Origin: Linum tenue
Taxonomy: Eukaryota > Streptophyta > Magnoliopsida > Malpighiales > Linaceae
Length of the DNA stretch: 64,000 nucleotides
NCBI GenBank assembly: GCA_946122785.1
Contig: CAMGYJ010000008.1
Span: 2,257,742 to 2,321,741, forward strand
Reading direction: 5' to 3'
The notes below the pieces were generated by a model. That model was not told where the DNA came from and searched no databases. It saw only the letters and a program-made list of their open reading frames with translations. The position numbers were made by a program, and so were the translations under genes. The first letter of the stretch is position 1. Each line of letters begins with the position of its first letter. Of this stretch, positions 34,801 to 47,465 are shown piece after piece.

Positions 34801-34918
34801 GCCTTCTGTCTTTCGGTAGACATCCAGAGAATGCTCAAGTGTATAAAGTCTGACTTCATGTGACAATTCATATCACTCAGCTAATAATTCTATCTCTCTC
34901 TATCGTTGTATGAGTTGG
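31861..34918. other. intergenic, one microsatellite
   Basis: No gene is seen over about 3 kb. It contains a CT-rich patch (31950-32100), the GAA microsatellite at 33195-33254 and a T-run near 33496-33513. The final 300 bp probably include the 3' untranslated region of the GAUT-like gene. Confidence 0.4.
33195..33254. repeat. (GAA)n microsatellite, about 20 units
   Basis: Uninterrupted run of about 20 GAA/AAG units, long enough to be length-variable. Confidence 0.95.
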
Positions 34919-37900
34919 CTACGTCTCCATGATGTGGCAGTTGCGTACAAAATCATTGGAGTAATTGACATACTTTGTCCAAAATGGCCGCAAATGCTCA
35001 AACCCGATTGGCAACCATGGTTTTGACTGGCCATTGTAGTGGATTACTGCAGCTCTCTTCACACTTTCAATGTCTGTCTTATTCTGATACCCCAACCCTA
35101 GCATATGCCACTCAGGATCAATTGCATGCACATAACCTTTAAATGCAATCAAAGCTGGGGGCAAGGTTCCAAGCTTCCACATGGTCAGGTTTGATTTCAG
35201 ATTCTGCAAGTACAAACAACCAAAAGCAACCCCGTGAGATGAAAGCTGAACTAATAATGATACATGACACAACTATATGCAAGCGATTTATTGTCAGTAC
35301 TAAAAGCCAATGGAGATTTGAAGTTCCACATTGAGTTGAATCTCAAATTACTAGGTTGAGCCTAAATGGGTACGCAGCTACAAAACTAGAATACTTTGTC
35401 ATGATGTCAGAAAACACCGAAAAGAATACTTTTACAGAATTGACTAAAGGACATGCACAAGATTTGTTTCTAACATCCTCGAACAAAATAAGGGAACAGA
35501 ATGTAGAAGATGCTTCTATATGTATTCTAATGATAAAATTTTATTGCTTTGTATATATATATGTATGACTGCATGCACACCCAAATAAATTGAACAAGAG
35601 TACTAAAGAGCAAGGCAAGTTAATAATGTGTGCTTAACACGAAAAGAAAATCTACCTCTCTCAACCAGGAATGGTATGTTTCTCTGATACTTGTCTTCCT
35701 CCATGCATGAAGGTCGAATACATTCATTCCATAAGCCCAAGCACATTCTTCTGAGTCCAAGTTGTTTGCTATGAGGGGATGAGAAAAATTGAAGTAGTTC
35801 TTGAAACGCTTGGACATCACCCACTCATCCTCGCCTCTACATGTTTCCACAGCACCATTAACCTTTCCTTTAAGGTCAATATCCCAAAGTGGAGATAGAT
35901 CACGCTGAATGACAACATCATCGTCCAAAAATACCACCTTATCGAGGTTCGGGAACAGCTGTTTTTGAAACACCGGCAGTTAGGCGGAAAAATAATGAAT
36001 ATTGAGTAATGGATGGAAGAGCAAGGAGCACATTCCACAGTACTTATTGAAACCACAAATGATTACTTCTTAAGACCCAAAAACTTGATAGTAGTTAGAC
36101 ATGTTGAACTCCAAAAATGTACCAGATGTGACTTACAATTAATAAACTTATTGTGTGTCAGAATCAGAAACATGCAACCTACTGAACGGGTTCAGATTCC
36201 ATTTTGGTTAAAAAAGGGCTATATATTCTTCAACAACATTTTGCAAATGCATTTCAAATTCTGAAGAAGCTAAACCTATGACATGCGCTAAGGTTTCTCT
36301 GTTTAGTGTAAAACAAGACAGGTAAAGACAAGGCATGTGAATTATGTACTAAATTACAACTTCCCACAAATCAATTTATTTTACCTCTCCTATTCTTTGT
36401 TGTGTAGCAGCATAGACATAGGAAATTCAGACCCATAACTAACATAAAGCACTACTTCAGATCATAACTGATTACCTCAGGTAAATATATCCGCAGGTGG
36501 TTGAGTAAGGAAATGTACTTTGGACTTCTAGCTTGTAGTTTTGAAGCAAACATACGTGGAGTTGTATCACTGAGATTTGTTCCAGCAACATGATTTCCAT
36601 GATAATAGTTCCTGATACTATTATGGCTCTCTACAGCTTCGAGCACGGGAACATTCTCCCTGGTCAACCATTCAAACTGATGGACGCCTTTGACTTCAAT
36701 GATAGCAGGGGAGACAGGGTTTAGCGCAAACCAAGAATGCATCCCGGCATAAGTCTTCTTGTCAGTGATGACATGAAAGACAATCTTTTCAGGTCTTAGA
36801 GATGATGCCACAGTAGAAGTCACAACAACAGATGCTGCCAAAATGTTGTCTGTTGATAGTATGAAGTGATGGTAAGAGTTGTCAGACAACAAAGGGAGCA
36901 ACTCTGGAGCAGGCAGTTGCCTGCGTGCATGTGCATTAGAGGAATATTCATCCGTCAAACGCAAAGAGAGACAGTGGATGCCTTTTGGAATGGAACTTGC
37001 AGTGAAGTGTTTGTTCATCAGCTCTGCGAATTTCGATTCTCTAATTTCCCTTTCAAATTTCTCCATCTGGAACAGGAAGAAAGTAGTTAGGTTAAAATGT
37101 ATTTTACCGGTGTTTCACTGATTTCCTCCACAGACACTAGGCTTGGCACTCTGAAGGCCATGCATAAATCCATTGTCTCTTTCAACCAAATGCATATAAT
37201 CAATGTCTCTAGACACATTGCCTATCTATGCAATTCATTGCATACCAACCAAGATGCACAACAAAAATCATAAAGACTTGAATTCTTAAGTATTCGTTAA
37301 GATTTTATCCACATAATATCTATCGATCAGCCAATCAACTGTACAGATAATCAGGGTATAAATATATATTCGAAGATACCAAGGTATTGATTCTTATTTT
37401 TATGTTTGTATCACATGCCTCGTGAATATCTCCTTTTCCACCAATTCCCTCAAGAAATTAGCAGCAAGTGTATCATAGCTAGAGCTATAAATGGAAACAT
37501 AAACATACCATAGCTCTCAATGTCAGAGCAAATGTCTTTGCATCGTATTGGTTGCTCTTCATTTCAGCAACGAGTTGACTAAATGACTCCGGGAGCTTTA
37601 GACCATTAGGGATTTCCTCTGTATTAACTTGATTCAGTATCTTGTGGAAGTCCTTGACCAACCTCTGCTGCAACATTGTCAACAGAGAGGACTTCAGTTA
37701 ATCAATCATTAAATAACCACTGAGCATATGAACTGTGAGGGGAGGGCAAGGAATGTTTACCCCAGAATCATCGACCCTGCCAAGAAGCCTTGGTCCAAGT
37801 CGCCTACCTAAGCAATCTGAAGGATAACAGAAAGGACCAATAGAAGATAAATAAAAATAGAAATACCCAATAGTTAAGCTGACAACACAAGCAAGGAAGG

Positions 37901-38943
37901 AATCATTCCGTTTGGCGTAACCTAGCAGTTATCCGCATTCCAACAGAAACCTTAGGAGAAGTGTGCCACATGCAAAGGAATTTCATCATGTAAATAATCT
38001 AAAGGAATAGGTGTTCCAATGGGACAATAGCTAAAGAAGTAAGGATCTACAAACTGTGGCTAAGAAGGATTCATAATCCTAATAATGCTATATGTATGAA
38101 TTAAATCAATGACTCCGCAACTGAAGAAAAGGATAGAGTAAATTCTGATTCTGCCCAAGGTAGATCTTAATAAGTTACAGCCGATCTTATAATTTAATCA
38201 CATTAGCAACGGGACAGTTATGGGAACACAAGTTTGTGTAGACAACCAACACACATTAATTATCCCAGACAATGATGCAACATCTGAAAGTAATGCACAT
38301 AACCAATCAGCAAGGTAGTGGTATGTAATTCTGAATTACAAATTACAATATGAATAGCAACCCATTTGAAGAGGCACAATCACAGGAAAATGACGCCAGT
38401 CATATGAAAAACCGTAAATGCAGATCGATACAGCTCTGAATGCAAATGCAGAAAAGATGTCAAACCAATGCATCCATCCTCGAACTGCAGTAAACAGAAA
38501 ACGATAACAATCACTATCAATGGATGCAAGACTCGTTCCCTGAATATGAATCCAAGTGGAAGACAAAATCACATGGAACGTCGGTTACATTAAGTCAGGG
38601 GATATACAATTTACAACCCAGATCAAATCAACCGAAACCCAAATCAAGATCCATTAATGGATCCAGATTACATGTCACATCATAAAGATTGAGAAAAGGG
38701 AAAGAGAACGAGAGGAGATGTACCGAATGAGGAGCAATTGTTGACACCTTCAAGGGTAACGAGGGCAGTGAGAATGAAGACAAAGGGCAACAAGAAAGCA
38801 AGAATGAGAATGGTGTGGAAAAGGGTTCGATAAGAGATGTGGCGAGCTGCGACCTTGATCTTCATCAAGTCAATAAACCCCCCATTGCTGTTACTGCTCG
38901 ATATCGTGATGCTTCTCATGCTAGGCGAGATGTGAAGCTGCAT
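34919..38943 (-). CDS. GAUT13/GAUT14-like: GAUT13/14-like galacturonosyltransferase (GT8)
   Basis: Golgi type II membrane glycosyltransferase of family GT8, clade of GAUT12-GAUT14, linked to pectin and xylan-associated wall polymers. Six exons with matching phases: 38724-38943, 37761-37816, 37509-37667, 36476-37066, 35656-35958, 34919-35203; 1614 nt, 537 residues (GAUT13 and GAUT14 are about 533). Residues 1-40 are the short cytosolic tail (MQLHISPSMRSITISSS), 41-63 the membrane anchor, and about 170-530 the catalytic domain. The metal and sugar-nucleotide binding LDDD motif is at 353-356 and HYNGQSKPW at 498-506. The N-terminal wording matches GAUT13/14 and not GAUT12/IRX8, which differs after MQLHISPS. 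All key residues are intact and no stop or frameshift is present, so the gene is probably functional. The donor substrate is inferred from the family. Confidence 0.95.
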
Positions 38944-39665
38944 ATTCTTCTCGTATGCAGCCGCACTACCCTAGCAGCACCACAAACAGCAATTGTAAGA
39001 ACAAATCGAGCCAATACCAGCTGCTTGTTTGCCTTCGTCACTTGTCCTTGCGATCCCAGCAATGCCCTTCCCACCATCGGCGGGGATCCCTTATTCCCAA
39101 TCTGCCCAAGATCCGCCCAGCTCCGCAAAATTCCTCAAGAAAATGATTCTTCCTCCCTCCGCCTTGTCTGGGTCTTCCCCTCTAAGACCGCATTGGAGAT
39201 TCAACGCCTTCCTCGTCCTACACCAAGAGCCACCCCATTACAGAAGAAACTGTAAATGGGTTGATGGCTTCTCTTTTTTTTTTTTTTTTGTTTTCGTTTT
39301 ACCTCCCTCTCGCAAAAGAAATCCCAGATGCCAATCTAATAACAAAAGCAGAATCAAATCGAATTGGGTTTTTCTGGATCAATGATGGGTTTTCCTCCCT
39401 TTTTTTCCTTTCTTTCCTTCTTCTTTCTCCTGCCGCTGCCGCTGCAACAATGGGATTGATCCGAGAGAGAGGGGGGAAAGGGAGGAGAGAGAAAATTGAG
39501 AAGGGAAGAAGGGAGGAGGCGCTGTTTTGTTTCGTTTCCGTTTACGTGAAATTAATTTCTTTTTCACTTCTTTTCCTTTTTCCTTTATTTTTTGGGTTGC
39601 GCCGGTGGTGCGCTGTGATTAGTAGATCGTCCGATCCTGAATTTCTTCTTTTTCATTAAATTAAA
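38944..39665 (-). promoter_or_regulatory. GAUT-like gene 5' leader and promoter region
   Basis: Relatively GC-rich sequence upstream of the ATG with purine/pyrimidine tracts (poly-T at 39277-39289, GA-rich 39465-39520), then an abrupt return to AT-rich DNA near 39660. Several + strand open frames here (38815-39659) are shadows of exon 1 and of these tracts. The transcription start was not located. Confidence 0.4.
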
Positions 39666-41763
39666 AGAAGGAAAAATGTTCCTATCATAAAAAAATTGAA
39701 GGAAAAAGGTTTGATTATTGATTAATAGAAATTAAATAATAAGTTAAGAACAATTATGATGGGTCAATTACACAAAGGATCGCTGAACTTTGGGATTGTT
39801 CACAAATCAGTTACTTACTTAACTTTGGTGCTTAACAAACTTGTAATCCCAGTTCTTGGTAACTAATATAATAGTCACGACATATATCTCATGTCAACTC
39901 ATCTGAATTTTGGCAACGAGGAAAGTTAGATCCTATTATTAGGTTTTGAGTAAGAGTGTATGAGGATGAAATCATTGGAGTAGGAATTACAGTATTGAGA
40001 GGTGGAACAAGACTGGTATCATAACATTGTTTTGTATTAATTGTCGGTCCAATTAGAAACACAATGGTGTGACATGAGTCAAGGAAGGTAGACTCGCTAC
40101 AACGTCTAATCATATAAAAGATTACAAGGAAAAAGGAAACTACACTTCGACAATAATCATAAGTTCATTGTTGTTAAAACATTATATAAGAGAAGTGAAG
40201 ATGACCGGTACAATCAACAATTGAGATAGTCAAGATAGAACAGGTTGAAAACAGGAAGGGGTCCGGTCAGTAATACGCATGCCTCAACCTCGTGAATGTA
40301 TGTCACAAACAAGTCAAGCCAAATCGGGTCGCGTGGTAGAATGAGTCGAATCAGAAATTGGCATCTTGAGATGAATATGTAACTTGGATTTGAATGCATC
40401 GAAGGAATTTAATTTTGCTCAGACATTGATTGAAACAGGTAGTCCACTACAGTTAACTAATAAGATTTTGTGTTTTTAATAGTGAAAAATTTCGTAGAAT
40501 GACATGTTAATCTGAATAATTGAGCACCACTTTCGTGATATAATAAAAGTTGGTGATAATTTATGTAGTTTACCTGGCTAATAATCGAAAAAGGCAAAAA
40601 AAAAAAAAAAAAGGCGTCGTTCAAAATCCATAGAGTCAAAAGACTCAAAACCGTGTAAGGTGGTGGCAGAGAAAGAGATGGAGAGAGAGTGTGTGTGTGA
40701 CATCACATGTGAAAATTAAGAGGGGGAGAAAAGCAAGGGGATCAGAGTTTGACCTATGTGAGATGGCCTAAATTTGGGGGTTGTCCCCTACGTTTCTGGC
40801 CCAAACTTTTGCAGGTTTTGTAATTAATAGTAAATTAGAATGACTTACTCACTGTGTTACTTTCATGTTCTTTTTAATTTTCAGTCATTGTTTTTGTGAA
40901 ATATAACAAATCTGCCTTTTTACCTTGTCTAACCAATTTAGACCAACCATCAATTTTTTTTTTGGGTGGAAGACCAACTATTAAATTTAGGATTGGTTTT
41001 GGTGATAGTTAAATAAATGCATTGTTAACAATGTATGCATAGCATAATAATATACGTTTTCGTTTCCACATACAATCTTTAATGTATAAAATCAGACTAA
41101 ATTGCGTTTTAAAGCTTAAAAGCTTACGCTTTTACGCTTGTAGTTCACCAAAATGCTTTACATTTTTGCGCTTCTATTTCAATAAATGGGTACTCTATTC
41201 CTGAAATTAATTATTAGTAATATATCCTAAAGGTAAATCACCAACAATATATGACATTTGAGATTAAAAGATACATAACAGGTACTTTGATGTATTTTTT
41301 TTTTAATAGCGTAATATAATTCACCAGATAGGCCCTTCCCAAATTTATTAGCATAGAGGGGAAGGTGGATTATTGTTAAGATCTATGTTTATGAACTTAT
41401 TGTTAAGATGTTATGATTTGCTCTATTTTAGACATGAATTGCATGTATTTATTAACTTATCTAAACTCTATGCATGCATATTTTACATAGTATATGTCAT
41501 ATTTAACATATTTGCAGCTATTTTACAGTATATGTAAAAAACTTACACTTTAATTTTATACTTTACGATTTTACCTATTTTTCGCTTCTAGTTAGAATCG
41601 CACTTTTATCAGAAGTGATATCATCTTTCATTCAACCACTTGTATCAAATATGGTTCTCAAAATGCATCCTATAACCGACACACTCACATACCACTTCTT
41701 ATTTGAAAAACTACAATAGCTACTACAATGATACGAAAGTCGGAGAAATATGAACATAACATC
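39666..41763. other. intergenic, AT-rich
   Basis: No gene. Contains a run of about 17 A at 40596-40612, a short GT repeat near 40690, and AAGCTTACGCTTTTACGCTT-type repeats of CTTTTACGCTT around 41110-41180. Confidence 0.4.
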
Positions 41764-42755
41764 TTTTTTTTTTTTTTTTGACAAAAGATAATCATATATT
41801 GATCAAAGAAAGGCAACGTTACATCCTGGATAACAGCCAGGTCTGAAAATTAAACGCGCGACACAGAGACGGGTACAAAGCAAGGGCCTTTCTAGCCACA
41901 ACATGGGCTACCCTATTGTTCCTCCGTCCAACGAATCGCAAACTAAATCCTGACTGGTTTCCCAAACCCTGCAGTATTTCATCTAAAAGCACCCCTATCC
42001 TGCTATCCTGAACATCCACCTGATGAATTTTATCCACAATGATCTTGGAATCCCCTTCAAAGCGAACTTCCGGAAATCCATTGGCCACACACCAGGAGAT
42101 AGCATCTCGCAGAATCAGCGCCTCAGCCACCAACGGATCATCGATAAACTGGTACTGGATCCCTTGTGCCCAGAGGATTCTTCTATGGTTGTCCAGGAGC
42201 ACCATCCCACCCGCAGAGTGAGACCCTGCTCGAGTAGCCCCATCCCACATACAAACCAGCGAAGAACCTCCCGCCATCTCGGTTTGGTTGTTCATTCTCC
42301 TTGGGCTCACCACCATCTTACCGGACATAGTCCGCTCCCATTCCTCGCACTGCTGCTGAAACTGCCGCATCAGAGCCGGAGACCCAAACTGCTTCCCTTC
42401 GAATACCACCCAATTGCGGGATTTCCATATCCTCCAAAGAACTGCTACCACAGCCATGACCAAACGCGGTTGATGGATGAGGGTAAGCAGCTGTTTGAGA
42501 AACAGAGGAAAATTATGGCGAGGCAAGGCTTGGCCCAGATGTTCCAGCCCTGAATAATCCCATAAAGCCCGAGCCACTTGACAGTCCAAGAAAAGATGTT
42601 CCAGTGTCTCAGAGGCCCCCCAGCAAACCGGGCAACGAGGTAAGACTGGAACACTCCTAGCAATGAGGTAAGACATCGATAACAGAGGAGGAGGAGAAAT
42701 AACCATCAACTGATCTTGCCGATTAAGTTTCGTTGACTAAGACGTAGGTGGGCTC
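41764..42755 (-). mobile_element. 5'-truncated LINE (L1 type), zinc-binding RT tail and RNase H
   Basis: Open frame of 296 codons at 41819-42709. It encodes the zf-RVT segment (CPVCWGASETLEHLFLDC, LWRIWKSRNWVVF) and an RNase H domain (WDGATRAGSHSAGG, AEALILRDAISWC, FEGDSKIIVDKI, RFVGRRNNRVAHVVARKAL), the very end of a plant L1 LINE. The T-run at 41764-41779 is the poly(A) tail seen from the other strand. Reverse transcriptase and endonuclease are missing, as in 5'-truncated copies. AACATAACATC (41753-41763) and AACATTACATC (42756-42766) may be the target duplication, one mismatch. The open frame and clean tail suggest a fairly young insertion. Confidence 0.88.
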
Positions 42756-42929
42756 AACATTACATCACGGCCCAAGATGATTACTTAGCCCATCTCACCA
42801 ACTATCGGTTGTTAGTAGACCCTTTGAGCAGCAGTAATAACGAATTTACCGCCTTCCGAATCACCTGCAACTGCAAAACAAAGGAGCTTTTAAAGAGTGC
42901 ACGTAGGTATAACACAAAAATCATAAGGA
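42756..42929. other. short intergenic spacer
   Basis: Nothing recognised between the LINE and the LTR-like repeat. Confidence 0.4.
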
Positions 42930-44836
42930 AGAAGAAGATAGGGAGGATTTTTTTTTTAAACCGAGTTTCCTAGAGGTTCTCTTATTAATTGAACTAACTT
43001 CAAGTTGAATTCCTTTAGGTGGAATTGATCGATTCATTTCGTGCAGATTATTGTCAATGATCAGCATGTGTCAATAACTACCTCATCCTAGGCTAAGTTT
43101 AACCTAAAATGACCTTATCATATAGTTGCAATCAAGGTCGTATTCACTCGGGTCCCAGTACCCTAGCCTACTTCCCACGTTGTTGTTGTCTAGCCGATCG
43201 GTTTAAGAGTTTGTGTTGGAGGATTCAAGCGAAATAACTAGTGGAGAGAGTAAATAAGGATAAAAGCAGGCACTTCGGAGAAATATACCTCACCTAGCCT
43301 AGATCTACTATGCAATGTCTAGATAAGTAGGGTTTGTTGAATGTGGAGAGAGAGCTATTTTCCATGGGCTTTCGTGGCTATCCACATGCCTACGAGTACG
43401 CCTCCCCTAAACCATGTCAGTCACCTCGATCTAAGCTATCGTATTTGTGGCATTAAGAACATAACTCATTTCAATAAGTACTACCCACCGTCCACACTGA
43501 GGTTTTATCTCGGGTTCTATCTAGGAAGGCATTCCTATGGCAGGGGTACGGTCGCCTCGTCCACCATAAGATCCTATTCATACATCTAACCTTAATTTGC
43601 TTGATGGCGCATACCCGTCTAACCCTAAAACTTCATACTCAACGTAGAATCTCAAGTATGCTAGTAAAGAAGATTAGGGTGACTTACCCAAAAACAATCA
43701 AAACTAGAGAAACAATGAAATCAACTAGATAAACACATTCATTCATTAAAACTCTAAAATATCCATTCATTACATAGTAACCCTAAACTAGGGTTTGGAG
43801 TTTAGAACTCCTAGTTTTTTAGAGGACTACTCCATAAAGGAGGGAAGAAGATACATAGAAGAAATTGAGGGAAAACTTGATGTAGGCTCTGTCAAGAACC
43901 AGTTGATCTCAATAACTCGAGTTGTTGGGAGAGGTTCAATCGTGGATCATATAACACAACACTAACACGCCCCCTCAAACGAAAGCCACTCACAAGGGCT
44001 TGAAGTTTGCACAGGTCTGAAGACAAAAATACTATGTGCTTAACAAATTGGGGTCACCGGGAATTGAACACAAGACCTCTCGGTCACAGAAGGCTCTGAT
44101 ACCATGTCAAGAACCAGTTGATCCCAATAACTCGAGTTGTTGGGAGAGGTTCAATCGTGGATCATATACCACAACACTAACAGGCTCCTCTCTTCTGGCT
44201 CCTCCTCCTTCTCCTCTTCTCCTTCCTTCAGCTTCTCTCTCTTCTCTAACTCTAACCAGGAATTTCTCTCTCAAAATCAGCTCTCTCAAATGGGAGAATG
44301 GAGTCTTCTATTTATAGTCTTCAGAGGACAGACAAGTTCACAACCAGACAGGGTAAAGATCGCGATCGCGATCTGCCGACGTCGTCGTTTTGGCCTTCAA
44401 ACGCGAGGGGTTCACAGGTTGACTTCGCGTTCGAGATCCATGAGTCGCGGCCGCAATCCGTGTGGCCGTGAATCGTGATCAGATTGGGGAAACTCTCTGT
44501 TTCTCCTTGGTTGGCTTCTTCACGAAGTTCGCGCCCAAAGCCTCCTGATTCACGGCCGCGATCTTGGGCTCTCAGACCATGATCTTCGCTTTGAGTTTGC
44601 AGTCTGTGTTCACGGCCGTGATCATTAGTCTTCTGACCCTTTTGCTACACTTGTGTCATTTTTCGTACCTAATGCGCATGTATTGTCTAAAAAACCATAA
44701 AATCGCATCATAATCAAATAGGAACGAAATAAGAATACAATCAATGCTAGTCAAACAATTATGCACATAAATTAGCACGAATCAAACCTAAATATGAAGG
44801 GAAAATAAAACCAATTTAGGTGTTATCAGGAAGTCA
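42930..44836 (-). repeat. LTR-like repeat (possible solo LTR) hosting a nested TRIM
   Basis: Read on the minus strand, it starts TGATAACACCTAAATTGG (44836 downwards), has CpG-rich GCGATC/CGGCCGTGATC motifs, then a TATA box (ACTATAAATAG, about 44310-44320), a purine-rich leader and long non-coding sequence with ACCCTAGTTTAGGG. This order resembles a large plant LTR. The other end and a target duplication were not found, and no gag or pol flanks it. The miniature element at 43890-44182 is inserted in it. Confidence 0.4.
43890..44182 (-). mobile_element. miniature LTR retrotransposon (TRIM/SMART-size), 293 bp
   Basis: Complete terminal-repeat element. LTRs of 78 bp at 43890-43967 and 44105-44182 differ at two positions and begin and end TGTTAGTGTTG...TTCTTGACA on the minus strand. 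The 5-bp target duplication GGCTC flanks it (43885-43889 and 44183-44187). A primer-binding site TGGTATCAGAGCC for initiator tRNA-Met abuts the 5' LTR (44092-44104), and a purine tract TTTGAGGGGGCG (43968-43979) abuts the 3' LTR. The 137-bp interior has no coding capacity, so movement would need enzymes from another element. The inner GTGTTCAATTCCC resembles a Pol III B box. Confidence 0.93.
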
Positions 44837-45805
44837 AACTTCTTTACAAAACCAAAAGCATAAATCAATCTATATCTTCCTCCCAATCACAAAGTGTTTG
44901 TAGCTTTGTGTCGATTTCGTTCACAATTCTTTTTTCGGCTTACAACTTGCACTTTTTAAGTATCATGTAAAAAACTTAAAATTAAGACTAAAGCAGGGGT
45001 AGTATTAACAAGGAAAATCCTGAAAAAAAAATACTCAAATATGTAATACTTAAAATGACAATTTCTCGAGGAAATGTATAAAGTCTACAAAAATGTAATC
45101 AAAATTATAACACATACTCCCAAACTATTTTTTTCAACTCCCATAAGCATTTCTTTTCTTTTCCGATTGTTTTGCATTGGGTGTAAAATTAGTAGAGCAT
45201 CTCTCGTGGACATGATGATTAATGATCACCCATGAGAGTTGTTATAGTCGGTCTTCTAACACCACCTTTCGCTATTGTGATGAGCAGGAGAAATAGAAGT
45301 ATTGGCAGTTGTTGGCAGTGATGACATTTATAACATGATCGGGGCGATTCGATCTGTCTCGACCTGTTTTGGAGTATTACCCGACTCGTAGTAGCATATG
45401 ATAGGGTAAGGCTATTACTTTCAAGCCGTCCCCTCCCCACCCAATCTCGAACCGTTCTATCATAATTTGCATCAATACCTACATGTATTTTTCTCTTTTT
45501 GATCTTTTCATAATCATATTTTCAACATAAATGAATTTTTAGACTCCATCTTTCAATTATTTAGACTCAATTATTTCTTCTACTATATTTATAATTAATT
45601 TATGAAAAATTATCTCTATATTTTATCGTAAAATAGTTAAATATAGGCGTTTTTTTAAATAACTTATAAGAATGTGTCGACAGGCCCCCGTACCTGCGCG
45701 TGTATTACCCTACTTGACCAACGCTTATTGTGACGTGCATGTGTATTGATGTACCCGTTCCGCCTGACACCATTGTTATCGCTACTTATTGGTGGTGGTC
45801 ATGGG
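44837..45805. other. intergenic, nothing recognised
   Basis: AT-rich spacer with no gene or clear repeat ends. Confidence 0.4.
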
Positions 45806-46564
45806 TAGGGGTGAACAAACACTCCCGTAAACCGACCCACCCGTCCAATCCGACCCAACCCATCCGTATTTTATCGTTAAAATAAAGATATTGGGTTGGG
45901 TCAGGATTTTCTTTTGTACAACCCGCCTCTTTTGGGTTGGGTTTGGATTTTGGATTACACAACCCGTAGAACCCGACCCAACCCGTGTCCACCTATTGGC
46001 ATGAGTTCGTATCCAAAAAATATTTATGTTGTATATAGTCATACTTATGAGAAAATCAAGATATTTTGCTATGTTTTTCTCTCATGGTCTCCCTAATTTT
46101 ATGCATTCATCTACTTAAAGTTTAGACATAAGTTTGATATAGCTACGATTCACGCAATCATTTTTCTTGTGTACAATTTTAATAGAATAATATATTATGG
46201 ATGCGTTCGTTTATAACTTTTTTTAGCCTATTTCAACAAATATCGTGAAAAAACTAGACATATGTTGAAGTAAATCATATTTTATTAAAATTTAAACAAA
46301 ATTTGTGAACTTTGATACCTTTCACCTCGGTTTATTCGTTTGAAATTTTAATTAGTTATAAAATATTTTTATGGTGTAGAATAATTACATATTCTGTGTT
46401 GGGTTGGGCAATATCGTCAACCCAACCCAACCTAATTAGAAACAAACCGTAGGGGTTTAATTTTTTTTTTGGTGGGTTTGGGTTTAATATTTTCCAAACC
46501 GTAGTTCATGGGTCGGGTGATTAAAATGACTAAACCCGGACCACCCGACCCATGTACACCCCTA
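45806..46564. mobile_element. non-autonomous hAT-like element, 759 bp
   Basis: Ends TAGGGGTGAACA and, in reverse complement, TAGGGGTGTACA. Both sub-terminal regions are packed with GGGTTGGGTC/ACCCGACCC pentamer-type repeats, typical of plant hAT elements. Flanking 8-mers GTCATGGG (45798-45805) and CGCATGGG (46565-46572) match at six of eight positions, an aged target duplication. No transposase; overlapping frames at 45782-46096 come from the repeats. Confidence 0.78.
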
Positions 46565-46572
46565 CGCATGGG

Positions 46573-47465
46573 TCGATGGTCATGGTTGTTCGGAAGTGGT
46601 GAATCAGTATTGATTACTGATTTGGGTAGATAATGATCGCCTATGGCAGTGAGAGAGAACGAGATATTGTTGATAGACGGAAAGGAAAAATAAATGTTAG
46701 ATTTTGCTAATTTGGAAAAAAAGTTTACCTAATGGTTTGACCTGATTGCATTAATTTCGTTCGATTTGTTACAAATTCAGTCAATTATATCCTTACTTTT
46801 AAATTGTTGAAATTCTATAAAAATATAGATTTTAAGAATTTTAATCTCAAATAGTGTGATATTTTTTTTAAAATTGTGAAATATCATTACTAACGAAATA
46901 CGTAAGAGGTATACAAAAAAAGGAGAAAAGAGAGTACAAAAGTGCTTAGCAATGCAGCACAACAAAGCGGTTAAAACCCCCTCCCTGAAGCTGTGGATAT
47001 AATTTTGAATAGTACAATTAATATGATTTATTTGTGCAATTTTTTTTTAATTAAAACTTAAAACGAAAATAATATATAACCCATTAAAATTTCTAGAGGA
47101 CATATTAAAAGATTTTTGTAAATAATGATAGTACAGATTATGCATAGTTAACTGCTAATCCATGGAGGGGGATGGTTGTGTGGTCCTTGTGGATGTGGAA
47201 TGTTGACTGAACTAAACAAAAATCAGAGATTAAAATGTGCTTTCGGTTAAGCACTTAAGCGGCTTTCTCTCCTTTTTCGGTGGAGATATTTTTTTTTCTT
47301 TCCCTTTTAAAGAAACAAACAAACAAACAAACAAAACCCAGTTTGAATAATGCGCTCACTTCACTCCATGCACACTTGATCACTAAACCTCTGAAACACC
47401 ATTTGCTTGGTTTCACTTGTGATCTGGACTGGAGGGAGTGCGGAATCTAGGAGACGGGAGCGAAA
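46573..47465 (+). promoter_or_regulatory. intergenic and probable promoter/leader of the phosphorylase gene
   Basis: AT-rich up to about 47200. Then comes a probable promoter with a pyrimidine tract (47268-47310), a (CAAA)n run of about six units (47314-47336) and a leader ending AGCGAAAATGGCG at the start codon. No clear TATA box. The exact transcription start is unknown. Confidence 0.45.

Noticed and set aside
38815..39659. Four + strand open frames over the GAUT start region
   Set aside because: Antisense shadows of exon 1 and of low-complexity leader sequence.
44040..44110. tRNA-like sequence next to GATACCATG
   Set aside because: Only B-box-like and primer-site motifs; no cloverleaf could be drawn. 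It belongs to the miniature LTR element.
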